Assembly: GCA_963756895.1 (NCBI GenBank)
Contig: CAVWPI010000005.1
Location: forward strand, 131,519 to 195,518
DNA length: 64,000 bases
Direction of reading: 5' to 3'
DNA from: DASUAS01 sp963756895
GTDB taxonomy: Bacteria; Actinomycetota; Acidimicrobiia; IMCC26256; DASPTH01
The notes under the pieces were generated by a model. The model was given only the letters and a program-made list of their open reading frames with translations. It was not told where the DNA came from and did no database searches. Numbering within the stretch: position 1 is the first letter of the stretch; each line of letters begins with the position of its first letter. This document shows, one piece after another, positions 15,855 through 24,742 of this stretch. Position numbers and translations under genes: made by a program.

Positions 15855-16838
15855 ATGCCGTACTCCGTCGTCCGCTTCAACTGCGTGCAGCCCGGGCTCG
15901 AACCGGCCGAGATGTCGTCGCGCTACCAGGCGTTCGTCGACATGGCGGCCTACGCCGACGACCACGGCCTGCAGGCCATCTCGCTGGAGGAGCACCACGG
16001 GGCCGACAACGGCTGGAGCCCGTCGCCGCTGATCATGGCGGGGTTGGTGTTCGGCCGCACCAAGCGGATCATGGCCACCCTCAACGCGCTCCTCGCACCG
16101 CTGCACGATCCGCTCCGGCTGGCCGAGGACATCGCGGTGCTCGACCTCGCCAGCGGCGGTCGGTTCGTCGTCACCGCCGGAATCGGCTACCGCGAGAGCG
16201 AGTACGAGGCGCACGGCAAGGACTGGAAGGGCCGCGGCGCGCTGCAGGACGAGGCGATCGACACCATGCTCAAGGCGTGGACCGGTGAGCCGTTCGAGTA
16301 CCGCGGCACGACGGTGCGCGTGACGCCGCGCCCGTTCACCCAGCCGCACCCCACGCTCATGCTCGGCGGCTCGAGCAAGGTCGCGGTGCGCCGAGCGGCG
16401 CGGTTCGGCCTGCCGTACCTCCCGCCCGCGAACCTGCCGGAGCTCGAGGCCTACTACTACGAGCAGTGCGCCGAGTTCGGCACCCAGGGCTTCTGCGCCA
16501 TGCCGCCCGAGCACACGGCGATGACGTTCGTCGCCGAAGACCCCGAGCGGGTCTGGCGCGACCTCGGTCACCACTTCTTCGAGGAGGCGTCGACCTACTC
16601 CCAGTGGCAGCCGCCGGGGCAGACGTCGTCGGTGCACTCCCACGCGACGAGCGTCGAGGAGCTGCGGGCCGAAGGCATCTACGAAGTGGTCACGCCCGCG
16701 GAGCTCGTCGACCGATTGAAGGACGGCGGCCCGGCCGCCACGTGCGCGCTCCATCCGCTCGTGGGTGGCATGCCGATCGACGATGGGTGGAGCTCATTGC
16801 GGCTCTACGTCGACGAGGTGCTCCCGGCGCTCGGTTGA
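15855..16838 (+). CDS. LLM-class flavin/F420-dependent oxidoreductase
   Basis: 327 residues, luciferase-like TIM barrel. Key segments are ISLEEHHGADNGWSPSPLI, the DLASGGRFVVTAGIGYRESE active-site strand and PHPTLMLGGSSKVAVRRAA. Such enzymes use FMNH2 or reduced F420 for oxidation or monooxygenation; the cofactor cannot be decided here. TAGAGT ends exactly 6 nt before the ATG, a leaderless promoter. It lies alone between LtrA and a transporter. Confidence 0.87.
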   Translation: MPYSVVRFNCVQPGLEPAEMSSRYQAFVDMAAYADDHGLQAISLEEHHGADNGWSPSPLIMAGLVFGRTKRIMATLNALLAPLHDPLRLAEDIAVLDLASGGRFVVTAGIGYRESEYEAHGKDWKGRGALQDEAIDTMLKAWTGEPFEYRGTTVRVTPRPFTQPHPTLMLGGSSKVAVRRAARFGLPYLPPANLPELEAYYYEQCAEFGTQGFCAMPPEHTAMTFVAEDPERVWRDLGHHFFEEASTYSQWQPPGQTSSVHSHATSVEELRAEGIYEVVTPAELVDRLKDGGPAATCALHPLVGGMPIDDGWSSLRLYVDEVLPALG

Positions 16839-16881
16839 ACGACAACAATGTTCCCACCACCTCAGGCAGCGGGGAGCCCTG

Positions 16882-18515
16882 GTGAGCGACACGACGACAA
16901 CTGAGCCCGGAGGGGCGGCGGGGGCGGCGGCGAAGGCCGTACTGGTCACGCTGGCCGCGGCGCAGTTCGTGATGATCCTCGACTCGTCGGTGATGAACGT
17001 GTCGATCGCGACCGTCGCCAAGGATCTCGGCACGACGGTCACCGGCATCCAGACCGCGATCACCCTCTACACGCTGGTGATGGCGTCGCTGATGATCACC
17101 GGCGGGAAGATGGGTGCGATCCTCGGTCGCAAGCGCGCCTTCACCATCGGCTGCCTGATCTACGCGTCCGGGTCCTTCATCACCGCGATCTCGCCGAACC
17201 TCGCGGTCTTGATGTTCGGGTGGTCGTTCCTCGAAGGTGTGGGCGCGGCGCTGGTGATGCCCGCGATCGTCGCGCTGGTGGCCTCGAACTTCGTCAAGGC
17301 GGAACGTCCCCGTGCCTACGGCATCGTCACCGCCGGCGGTGCGATCGCAGTGGCGCTCGGTCCCCTCATCGGCGGGTTGTTCACCACGTACTGGTCGTGG
17401 CGGTACGTGTTCGTGAGCGAGGTGCTCATCATCGGCGTGGTGCTGCTGCTCAACCGGCGCACCGCCGACACGCCGAAGGAAGAAGGTGCGCGCCTCGACC
17501 TCGTCGGCACCGCGCTCTCGGCCCTCGGGCTCGGCCTGATCGTCTACGGGGTTCTCCGCGCCGGCTCGTGGGGGTTCGTGCAACCCAAGCCCGAGGCGCC
17601 GACCTGGTTGGGCCTCTCGCCGGTGATCTGGTTGATCCTCGGTGGGGCCGCGATCCTGCTCCTCTTCCTCGAGTGGGAGCGGCGTCGACGCGACTCCGGC
17701 CGGGCGGCGCTCCTCGATCCCGTGATCCTCCGCGTCCGGCTGCTGCGCAGCGGGCTCACCGCGTTCTTCTTCCAGTACCTGCTCCAGGCCGGCTTGTTCT
17801 TCGCGGTGCCGCTGTTCCTGTCGATCGCACTGGGGCTCTCGGCGATCGACACCGGGCTCCGCATCATGCCGCTCTCGATCACCCTCGTCATCGCTGCCGT
17901 CGGCATCCCCAAGGTCTTCCCGAAGGCGTCGCCGCGGCGCGTCACCCGCTTCGGGTTCCTGATGCTGTTCCTCGGCCTGGTCGTGTTCATCGCGCTCCTC
18001 GACGAGGGCGCCGGGCCCGAGATCACGCTCTGGCCGATGCTGCTCGCCGGACTCGGCATCGGCGCGCTCGCGTCGCAGCTCGGCGCGGTGACGGTCTCCG
18101 CGCTCCCCGACGAACAGAGCGGCGAGGTCGGTGGGCTCCAGAACACCTTCTCCAACCTCGGGATCTCGCTCGGGACGGCCTTGTCGGGCGCGATCCTCAT
18201 GTCCGCGCTCACCGCGTCGTTCTTCACCGGGATCGGGAACAATCCCGCGGTGCCCGACGACCTCACCTCGAAGGCGCAGACCGAGCTCACGAGTGGCGTG
18301 CCCTTCATCTCCGACGCCGATCTCCACCAGGCGCTCGACGACGCGGGCGTGCCCCCGCGACCGCCACCGCGGTGGTCGACGAGAACGAGACGTCGCGCAT
18401 CGCCGGACTGCGCGTCACGCTCGCGGTTCTCGCCCTGCTCGCGCTGCTCGCGTTGTTCCTGAGCGGCAGCATCCCGACCGCGCCGGTCGGGAGCGAAGCC
18501 GCGCCGGCGCCGTAG
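16882..18515 (+). CDS. DHA2-family MFS transporter (one frameshift near the 3' end)
   Basis: About 544 residues after correction. LDSSVMNVSIATVAKDLGT, GKMGAILGRKRAF and GPLIGGLF in helix 5 identify a 14-helix EmrB/QacA-type exporter. GTG at 16882 has GGGGAG 6 nt upstream. The frame breaks near 18351-18356 in GCCCCCG: the main frame ends DDAGVP and the next frame continues TATAVVDENETSRIAGLR with a last membrane helix to a stop at 18515. A single lost C in the run explains it. Substrate unknown. Confidence 0.85.
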
Positions 18516-18527
18516 TCGCGACCCTGG

Positions 18528-19565
18528 TCAGTCGTCGGAGGTCATCGACGGGAGGCCGTGGAACGGACTCCCGGCCGCTTCCCACTCGCCGTAGAGCTCC
18601 ATGAACTCCGCGCCGAACGGATCGCCGCCGAGCAACGGCATCGCGGCCCGCCGGATGGTGAAGTCCATGGGCGCGAGCTCGCCGGCGCGCTCGAGGTGAC
18701 GGCGGGAGCAGGCGTCGTCGCCGCGACGGCGGGCCTCGAGGCCCACCCGGAAGTGGAGCCGCGCCAGCACCTCGTCGTCGGAGAGGTCGGGCACCGCCGA
18801 GCGCGCGTCAGCGTCGGTCATCGGCACGGTGCCGTCGCGCACCCACGCGCGCAACGCCTCGAGGTGCGGGCCCGACTCCGCGCCGGTGAACTCCTTGAAC
18901 ATGTCGTTGGAGAAGGCGACGCCGGTCGGACGCACGATGTGGTCGTCTTCGTCGATCCACACCACCGCGGGCACGTTGCTGATCGCGTACACCTCGGTGA
19001 GCACGTGCTGCGGGTCGATGAGCACCGGCAGGGTGATGCCGTCGGTCCACGGGCGCACGTCGTCGGGCGACTCGTCGAGCGCCACCGCGATCACGGTGAA
19101 GTTCTGGTCGTGCAACTCATCCTGCAGTGCCTGCCACCCGGGCAGGTCGTAGCGGCAGCCTCACCAGGAGGAGAACGCGTGCAGCAGCCGCTTCTGGCCG
19201 CGCCACTGCGAGAGCGCGTGCGGCGTGCCGTCGAGATCGTGCAGGGTGACGTCGGGGGCGACGAGCGACTGCAGGGCGGTGGCCCGCTGCTCGCGGTCGA
19301 GCGCGATCGCGACGATGCCGACGTCGGGATCGACGACGACGGGCCGCCGGAGCGCGTCGGCGGCCAGAGCGAGATCGACGCGGTCGCCGACGACCAGTGC
19401 GCTGCGATCACGCACGGGCACGCACACGTCGTCGCGACACAGACCTTCGGGCTTCAGCGACCAGCCGAGCGCGTCGGCGAGCACCGCGGGTGTGACGAGG
19501 ACGCGACCGTCGACGATCTCGGCCGCGATCGCCGTGGTCTCGTCGCTCACGAGGGTCACGGTCAT
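18528..19565 (-). CDS. Thioredoxin-fold redox selenoprotein with in-frame UGA (probable Sec135)
   Basis: One frame of 345 residues runs from the ATG at 19565 to the stop at 18528, interrupted only by TGA at 19163-19161. Around it the protein reads LLHAFSSW-(UGA)-GCRYDLPGWQ, then FTVIAVALDES and ISNVPAVVWIDEDD, i.e. a TlpA/ResA-like thioredoxin fold in which UGA replaces the N-terminal redox Cys, giving Sec135-Gly-Cys137. NVPAV holds the cis-Pro. The N-terminal 130 residues include another Cys pair (C43, C48). The C-terminal ~100 residues are helical. A stem-loop just after the UGA fits a bacterial SECIS. The UGA changes no frame, unlike the indels elsewhere. TAACCT sits 6 nt before the ATG. 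The substrate is unknown; a thiol-disulfide reductase or peroxiredoxin-like role is inferred. Confidence 0.85.
19130..19163 (-). promoter_or_regulatory. UGA codon and candidate bacterial SECIS element
   Basis: On the minus strand the UGA (19163-19161) is followed by 14 nt, then CCTGCC (19146-19141), loop CGGGT (19140-19136) and GGCAGG (19135-19130). All six pairs are Watson-Crick. The loop starts 20 nt after the UGA and has a G in its second position. Known bSECIS rules ask for a 3-14 nt loop, a G in the first two loop positions and 16-37 nt from UGA to the loop; all are met. Confidence 0.75.
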
Positions 19566-19571
19566 CCGGCG

Positions 19572-19607
19572 AGGTTAGACCCGTACCCGGAGACCTGCTC
19601 GTAGCAT
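19572..19607. promoter_or_regulatory. Divergent leaderless promoters of the selenoprotein and thioesterase genes
   Basis: Minus strand: TAACCT (19577-19572) is 6 nt from the ATG at 19565. Plus strand: TAGCAT (19602-19607) is 6 nt from the ATG at 19614. The two -10 boxes are 24 bp apart, so the -35 regions overlap and the genes may compete or be co-regulated. Confidence 0.5.
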
Positions 19608-19613
19608 CTGCCC

Positions 19614-20423
19614 ATGGACGCGTGCGAGTTCCTCGGCCTGCGCGCCACGCACAACCCGGTGCGCTGGAACCTCGAGGTCGTCCCCGGCATCTGCACCGAC
19701 GACCAATTCCTCTTCGGTGGGTGTGGGCTCGGCGCCGCGATCGAGGCGCTCGAGCGCACGACCGGTCGCCCGGCGGTGTGGGCGGTCGCGCAGTACCTCT
19801 CGTTCGCGCATCCGCCGGACATCGTCGACATCGACGTGACCGTCGCCCGTTCCGGCCACCAGACGACGCAGGCGCGGGCGGTCGCGCACGTCGGCGATCG
19901 CGAGATCCTCACCGTCAACGCCGCGCTGGGTGCGCGCGACGACGGCTACGACGGCCAGTGGGCGCGCTTCCCCGACGTCCCACCACCCGACGACAGCCCA
20001 CTGCGTGAGCGGATCACGCGGGTCGACGACTCGCTCGCGCAGCGACTCGAGATGCGCCTCGCACGCGGCCGCGACCTCGCCGCGCTCGACGGCGCGCGCG
20101 ACGACGGTCACAGCGCGCTCTGGGCTCGTTTTCCGGCCGGGCTCGAGGTGTCGGCGGCGTCGCTCGCGATCCTCGGCGACTACGTGCCGTTCGGCATCGC
20201 CCAGGCCCTGGGTCAGTTCGTGACCGGGAGCAGCCTCGACAACACGCTCCGGGTGTGCACGCTCGTGCCGACCGAGTGGGTGCTCATCGACGTGCGGGTC
20301 CACGCCATCGCGCGCGGCTTCGGCCACGGGCGCGTCGAACTCTGGGCCGAGGACGGCACCCTGCTCGCCACCGCCAGCCAGTCGTGTGTCGTCCGACCCC
20401 GCCCGTCGCGTCCGGACGCCTGA
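19614..20423 (+). CDS. Acyl-CoA thioesterase-like (double hotdog) protein
   Basis: 269 residues. An N-terminal hotdog domain (FLFGGCGLGAAIEALERTTG; VAQYLSFAHPPDIVDIDV) and a C-terminal hotdog (GQFVTGSSLDNTLRVCTLV; VLIDVRVHAIARGFGHGRVELW) match the TesB-like/4HBT_3 thioesterase arrangement. These hydrolyse acyl-CoA esters. The chain-length preference is unknown. A leaderless promoter supports the ATG. Confidence 0.8.
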   Translation: MDACEFLGLRATHNPVRWNLEVVPGICTDDQFLFGGCGLGAAIEALERTTGRPAVWAVAQYLSFAHPPDIVDIDVTVARSGHQTTQARAVAHVGDREILTVNAALGARDDGYDGQWARFPDVPPPDDSPLRERITRVDDSLAQRLEMRLARGRDLAALDGARDDGHSALWARFPAGLEVSAASLAILGDYVPFGIAQALGQFVTGSSLDNTLRVCTLVPTEWVLIDVRVHAIARGFGHGRVELWAEDGTLLATASQSCVVRPRPSRPDA

Positions 20424-20429
20424 CGTCGC

Positions 20430-20897
20430 TCAGGCGGTGACGAGCTGCTCGATCCGGGCGAGCGTCTTGTCCATGTTCTCGGCGGTCTTCTTGCCGCTGC
20501 GGGACACGAGCGGCTTGCTCAGGCTCGCCTCCTGGGAGATGTCCCAGGTCTCGCGCACCAGCGTGCCGCCGTCGACCGGCTCGAGCTCGTAGCGCCAGAT
20601 CCGGCCGCCGCCGAGCTTGGCGCCCCACGACACGGGCGGGAGCGTCTGCCATGCGATGCAGCGGTTCTCGTCGTACTCGATGACCTCGTTGGTCATGGAG
20701 TAGGGGATCCCCATCTTCATCGACATGCCGAACTTCGAGCCGAGCGCGAGGCGCTCGGACCCGGCCTTGGCGTCGCGGACCGTGCCCGAACCGTCGATGT
20801 CACGGTGGCGGGCGGGGTCGGCGAGGAGGGCGAAGATCATCTCCGCCGGGGCGGGGATCACCCGCTCGACCGAGACGGTGTCGTCGCTGGGAGCCAT
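20430..20897 (-). CDS. SRPBCC (START-like) lipid/polyketide-binding family protein
   Basis: 155 residues. SVERVIPAPAEMIFALLADPARHRDIDGSG is the typical first strand and helices of the Bet v 1-like SRPBCC fold, and the C-terminal helix (KTAENMDKTLARIEQLV) closes the ligand pocket. Such proteins bind hydrophobic ligands or act as cyclases; the ligand is unknown. It is convergent with the thioesterase (stops 6 bp apart) and divergent from the SnoaL-like gene. Confidence 0.82.
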   Translation of the reverse strand: MAPSDDTVSVERVIPAPAEMIFALLADPARHRDIDGSGTVRDAKAGSERLALGSKFGMSMKMGIPYSMTNEVIEYDENRCIAWQTLPPVSWGAKLGGGRIWRYELEPVDGGTLVRETWDISQEASLSKPLVSRSGKKTAENMDKTLARIEQLVTA

Positions 20898-20980
20898 GGA
20901 GCGGGAGCGTATCGGCACCAGTGGCAGAATGCTCTTCGCAGCCGCATCCCCGCACCTGCACCCGAGAGAGGGAGCGCACC

Positions 20981-21376
20981 ATGGCGCTGGCGACCGACGA
21001 CATCCTCGCCATCCAGAAGCTGATCGCCGACTACAACCACGCGGTCGACGCCGGCGACGGTCCCACGTTCGCCGCGCTGTTCGTCGACGGGGGCTCGCTC
21101 GACAGTGGCTTCAACGTGCTCAAGGGCCGTGACGAGTTGCGCGACTTCGCCGGGATGGTGCCGACGATCGCGCCCGGCGCACGCCACCTCGTGAGCAACG
21201 TGTCCATCGACGGCGACGGCGACGACGCCACCGCGCGCCTCTACCTGCAGATGTGGGCCACCGCGGGCGGCGCGGCCGAGACCAAGCTCGTGATCTCGGG
21301 GCGCTACGAGGACACGCTGAAGCGCGACGCCGGCACGTGGCGCTTCGTCACCCGCAAGATGATCCCCGACGGCTGA
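20981..21376 (+). CDS. SnoaL-like (NTF2-fold) protein
   Basis: 131 residues. DDILAIQKLIADYNHAVDAGDGPTFAALF, then LKGRDELRDF and LYLQMWATAG...TKLVISGRYEDTLKRDAGTWRF show the SnoaL_4/NTF2-like cone fold. Many such proteins are isomerases, cyclases or hydratases. His39 and Asp42 in the first helix are candidate active-site residues. GAGGGAG upstream is a good RBS. Confidence 0.8.
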   Translation: MALATDDILAIQKLIADYNHAVDAGDGPTFAALFVDGGSLDSGFNVLKGRDELRDFAGMVPTIAPGARHLVSNVSIDGDGDDATARLYLQMWATAGGAAETKLVISGRYEDTLKRDAGTWRFVTRKMIPDG

Positions 21377-21403
21377 CCGAGCGCGGGGCGAGCGACGGTG
21401 GAG

Positions 21404-21931
21404 TTACGCGTGTTCCCAGTGCCAGGCTTCCGGTGAGGAACCCCAGGGTTCCGCCCACGCGGGGTGCACGAAGCCGAACCGGGCGGCATTCGCCTGCAGC
21501 CACTGGTACCCCGTCGACGAGAAGGTGAGCTCGCCCGCACTGTCCTCGAAGTCGACCGCGCGGCCCCACCCGTGCACGCTCGTGCCCGGCACCGCGGCCA
21601 TGCCGCAATTGCCGAAGAAGCAGTAGAAGTCCCGCCACCACACCTGCATGTCGAAGTCGCGGTAGCACGACTGGATCGTCGGCGGTCCGGGCAGGGGCGC
21701 GACGTAGGCCTGGGTCTCGGGCTGGACCCACACGCCCTCGGACCAGGCGGTGTAGAGGAGGCGACGCAGCGGATCGGCGACGTCGTTGGCGATCCGGCAC
21801 CCCGGGAGGACCGTGGTGAGCGCACTGTCCGGAAGTCGCCCGTTCTGGGCGGGTTCGGTCGGCGGCACGCAGGCCGTCGCCAGCGAGGCGAGGGCGACGA
21901 CGAGCGTGATCGTGGGCAGCAACCGACGCAC
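21404..21931 (-). CDS. M15B D-alanyl-D-alanine carboxypeptidase (VanY-like) lipoprotein
   Basis: 175 residues. The signal segment LLPTITLVVALASLATAC ends in a lipobox-like ATAC. The catalytic domain carries SVHGWGRAVDFED (SxHxxGxAxD zinc site) and EAWHWEHA (final HxW zinc His), the two signatures of M15B peptidases, which trim peptidoglycan stem peptides outside the membrane. Cys pairs in the mature part may form disulfides. TAGTCT ends 6 nt before the GTG start at 21931. Confidence 0.87.
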   Translation of the reverse strand: MRRLLPTITLVVALASLATACVPPTEPAQNGRLPDSALTTVLPGCRIANDVADPLRRLLYTAWSEGVWVQPETQAYVAPLPGPPTIQSCYRDFDMQVWWRDFYCFFGNCGMAAVPGTSVHGWGRAVDFEDSAGELTFSSTGYQWLQANAARFGFVHPAWAEPWGSSPEAWHWEHA

Positions 21932-21996
21932 GGCGCGAGACTATTGGACAGCGCTCACACGCGACGTGGTGCGCGCCACGCGAGGAGGAGGACGCG

Positions 21997-22428
21997 ATGT
22001 TGATCGTGACCGTGCTCCGGGTCAAGGGCGACGCGGTGGTGACCGTGCCCCCGAGTGCGACCGTCCGGGAGTTGCTCGCGACGCTGGCCGAGCACCGCAT
22101 CGGCGCGGTCGTGGTGTCGTCGGGTGCGGGGATCGCCGGCATCGTCTCCGAGCGAGACGTCGTGCGGCACCTCCATGCCTCCGGCGAGGCGGTGCTCGAA
22201 CGGAACGTCGGCAGCATCATGACCACCGCGGTCGTCACCTGCCGGCGCGAGACCCCCGTCGACGAGCTGATGACGACGATGACCGAGCGGCGCATCCGCC
22301 ACGTGCCCGTGGTCGACGAGCACGGTGCGATCGTCGGCATCGTGAGCATCGGCGACCTGGTGAAGAGTCGCATCTCCGAGCTCGAGGGCGAGCGCGACGA
22401 CCTGGTCGGCTACATCGGCGCCCGCTGA
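21997..22428 (+). CDS. Tandem CBS-domain protein
   Basis: 143 residues. Two CBS motifs: VREL LATLAEHRIGAVVV with GIVSERDVVRHL, and VDELMTTMTERRIRHVPVV with GIVSIGDLVKSRI. Together they form one Bateman module that binds adenine nucleotides and usually acts as an energy-status sensor. There is no attached effector domain. GGAGGAGGA precedes the ATG. Confidence 0.9.
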   Translation: MLIVTVLRVKGDAVVTVPPSATVRELLATLAEHRIGAVVVSSGAGIAGIVSERDVVRHLHASGEAVLERNVGSIMTTAVVTCRRETPVDELMTTMTERRIRHVPVVDEHGAIVGIVSIGDLVKSRISELEGERDDLVGYIGAR

Positions 22429-22438
22429 CGGTCCCGTC

Positions 22439-23266
22439 TCAGACGCCCTCGAGCCAGGGGCGCATCAGGTTCTCCTGCACCAGGGTCGCGAGCAGACGTC
22501 CCGACCGGTCGTGCACCGAGCCGCGGTACACGCCGCGGGCGCCGGCGGCCGACACCGGCTCGAGCGCCATGAACATCCACTCGTCGGCGCGCGCCGGACG
22601 GTGGAAGTAGACGGTGTGGTCGAGGCTGCTGCCGCCGCGGGGGAGCCCGGGTTCGTCGATGTCGGCGAAGCCGGTGCTCATGTCGGAGAGGTAGACGATC
22701 GCGGCGGAGTGCAGCACGCGGTCCTCGGACAGTCGCTCGCGCGTGCGTCCCCACATGCGGCGCGACGCGCTCTGGCGCGCGACGTCGTCGGGCGGTGGGT
22801 CGACCGTCCGCATCTCCATGAGCACGTCGAGGCTGGGGAGGACGTGGTCGGCGAGCGACTCGGGCGACGGCACGTCGTCGAGCATCGCGACCGCGGAGAA
22901 GTCGCCGCTCTCCTCGTCGATGTGGAACGACGCCGCGGCAGTGAAGATCGCCTCGCCGCGCTGCAGCGCGACGACGCGCCGGGCCGAGAACGAGCGACCG
23001 TCGCGGTCGCGTGAGACCTTCATGATGGTGGGGTGCTCGGGCTCCCCGGACCGCAGGTAGTAGCCGTGCAGCGAGTGGGGGAACCGGCCCTCGGGCACGG
23101 TGAGCCCCGCGGCGCGCAGGGCCTGCGCCGCCACCTGCCCGCCGTAGAGGTGGTCGGTGAACGGTCGACGGGGGTTGTGGGCCCGGTAGAGGTCGCGGTC
23201 GAGCTCCTCGAGGTCGAGGAGCTCCTCGAGCGTGGTGGCGCGTGGAAGTTCGGGGGAGACGGCCAT
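22439..23266 (-). CDS. tesB: Acyl-CoA thioesterase II
   Basis: 275 residues. FTDHLYGGQVAAQALRAAGLTV and LHGYYLRSGEPEHP in the first hotdog, and SSLDHTVYFHRPARADEWMFMAL in the second, are diagnostic for TesB. The expected catalytic network is present: Asp near the HTVYFH loop, Thr/Ser and Gln in VQENLMR. It cleaves medium- and long-chain acyl-CoA. ATG at 23266 chosen over upstream in-frame starts because homologous TesB N-termini begin about here. Confidence 0.9.
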   Translation of the reverse strand: MAVSPELPRATTLEELLDLEELDRDLYRAHNPRRPFTDHLYGGQVAAQALRAAGLTVPEGRFPHSLHGYYLRSGEPEHPTIMKVSRDRDGRSFSARRVVALQRGEAIFTAAASFHIDEESGDFSAVAMLDDVPSPESLADHVLPSLDVLMEMRTVDPPPDDVARQSASRRMWGRTRERLSEDRVLHSAAIVYLSDMSTGFADIDEPGLPRGGSSLDHTVYFHRPARADEWMFMALEPVSAAGARGVYRGSVHDRSGRLLATLVQENLMRPWLEGV

Positions 23267-23367
23267 CGGCGTGACGGTATCCGCTGTGGTCGTGATCGCG
23301 ACATGGTCGCTAGCCTCGCTGGCCGGACGGCACCGACACGACAACTCTCGTACAAGGGAACGGATCG

Positions 23368-24285
23368 ATGGGACTCTTCGACGGCAAGGTTGCGATCGTC
23401 ACCGGAGCGGGACGCGGCATCGGCCGCTCCGAGTCGCTGCTCCTCGCGGGGGAAGGCGCGAAGGTGGTCGTGAACGACCTCGGCGGCTCGGGTGCCGGCG
23501 AAGGTGCCGACCAGACACCCGCACAGCAGGTCGTCGACGAGATCACGGCCGCGGGCGGCGAGGCCGTCGCCAACTACGACGACTGCGCGAGCTGGGCCGG
23601 CGGCGAGTCGATGGTGCAGCAGGCGATCGACACCTTCGGTGGACTCGACGTGCTCATCTGCAACGCCGGCATCCTGCGCGACAAGATGAGCTTCAACATG
23701 TCCGAGGAGGAGTTCGACGCGGTGATCCGCGTCCACCTCAAGGGCCACTTCGCGCCGATCCGCTTCGCGTCCGCCTACTGGCGGACGAAGGCCAAGGAGA
23801 CCGGCGAGCCGGCGAACGCGGCCATCGTCACCACCGCGTCGGAGTCCGGGCTCTACGGCAACGCGGGCCAGACGAACTACGCGGCCGCCAAGGCGGGCAT
23901 CGCCAGCATGACCATCGTGTTGGCCCGCGAGCTCGAGCGCTCGGGCGTGCGGGTCAACTCGATCGCGCCCGTGGCCGCGACGCGCCTGCTCGGCACGGTC
24001 GCGACGCCCGAGCTCACCGACAACCCGATGATGTCGCCCGACAACCCGGCGGCGGGTGCCGTGTGGCTGGCGTCGTCCCTCGCCGAGGGCATCACCGGCC
24101 AGGTGCTGAAGATCTCGGGTGGGGTCGCGCAGATCGTCGACGGGTGGCGTCCGGTCACCCAGATCAGCTCGGGTGACAAGTGGACGGTCCAGGCGCTCGC
24201 CGACGGCCGCGACCGCCTGTTCAAGGACCGCGACCCGGGCGTGCCCTCGTTCCGAGCCTTCGACAAGTTCGACGACACCGTCTGA
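23368..24285 (+). CDS. Short-chain dehydrogenase (multifunctional-enzyme/FabG-like)
   Basis: 305 residues. TGAGRGIG nucleotide motif (12-19), NDLGGS after beta-2, CNAGIL, the Ser-Tyr-Lys triad (TTASESG, NYAAAKAG). An extra 50-residue C-terminus (WTVQALADGRDRLFKDRD) is typical of the SDR domain of peroxisomal multifunctional enzyme-type 3-hydroxyacyl-CoA dehydrogenases. It is divergent from tesB, suggesting a beta-oxidation context. Confidence 0.88.
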   Translation: MGLFDGKVAIVTGAGRGIGRSESLLLAGEGAKVVVNDLGGSGAGEGADQTPAQQVVDEITAAGGEAVANYDDCASWAGGESMVQQAIDTFGGLDVLICNAGILRDKMSFNMSEEEFDAVIRVHLKGHFAPIRFASAYWRTKAKETGEPANAAIVTTASESGLYGNAGQTNYAAAKAGIASMTIVLARELERSGVRVNSIAPVAATRLLGTVATPELTDNPMMSPDNPAAGAVWLASSLAEGITGQVLKISGGVAQIVDGWRPVTQISSGDKWTVQALADGRDRLFKDRDPGVPSFRAFDKFDDTV

Positions 24286-24318
24286 TCCCGCTCCCGCCGC
24301 TCGACGCTGCGGCTCGTC

Positions 24319-24742
24319 TCAGGCGGGGGGCGTCCAGCCGGCGTCGTGGATGTCATCGGCCGCGACCGGCTCGACCAGTTCGTCGACGTGGAGGAATTCG
24401 AACCCCGCGAGGAGCGCGTAGCGCTCGTCGACGTCGGTGTCACCGACGTGCACGTAGCGGTCGGCGGGGAACTGCGCCTTCACCTCGTGGAGGTGGTGCT
24501 TGCCGCCGACGAACTCGGGCTCGACCCCGTGCCGTGACCAGAGTGGCTGTTGGCTGGAGCGCGGCCAATCGGACGCGACGCCGACGATGTAGCCGCGTCC
24601 CACGAGCTCCGCGCGCGACCTCGGCCGACACCGGACCCGGCGGATCGCCGAACTCCATCGTGCCGTCGATGTCGAAGCTGACGAGGATGCGCGGCTCGCC
24701 CCCGGGTTCGGGTCTGGTCGGCTCGGTCCCGGTTGTCGTCAC
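24319..24742 (-). CDS. HAD-superfamily phosphatase (one frameshift)
   Basis: 140 residues after correction. The first frame gives VSFDIDGTMEFGDPPGPV with HAD motif I (DxDGT); the second gives GRGYIVGVASDW (motif II), VKAQFPADRY (motif III Lys) and HVGDTDVDERYALLAGF (motif IV). The frame breaks near 24609-24612, where one extra base lies in GCGCGCGGAGCTC (minus strand). It has no large cap domain. GTG start overlaps the end of the upstream transporter gene. Confidence 0.75.

Noticed and set aside
13572..16754. 1060-codon open frame on the minus strand
   Set aside because: Antisense to the hydrolase, LtrA and LLM genes. Composition (long His/Arg/Asp runs) is typical of shadow frames in high-GC DNA. 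Only the last 84 codons (13572-13826) have their own RBS and a plausible protein.
19161..19163. Simple nonsense mutation or sequencing error at the UGA
   Set aside because: Errors here are indels, not substitutions; the stop is at the redox Cys site, the downstream half keeps good coding character, and a SECIS-like stem follows. Not fully excluded without reads.
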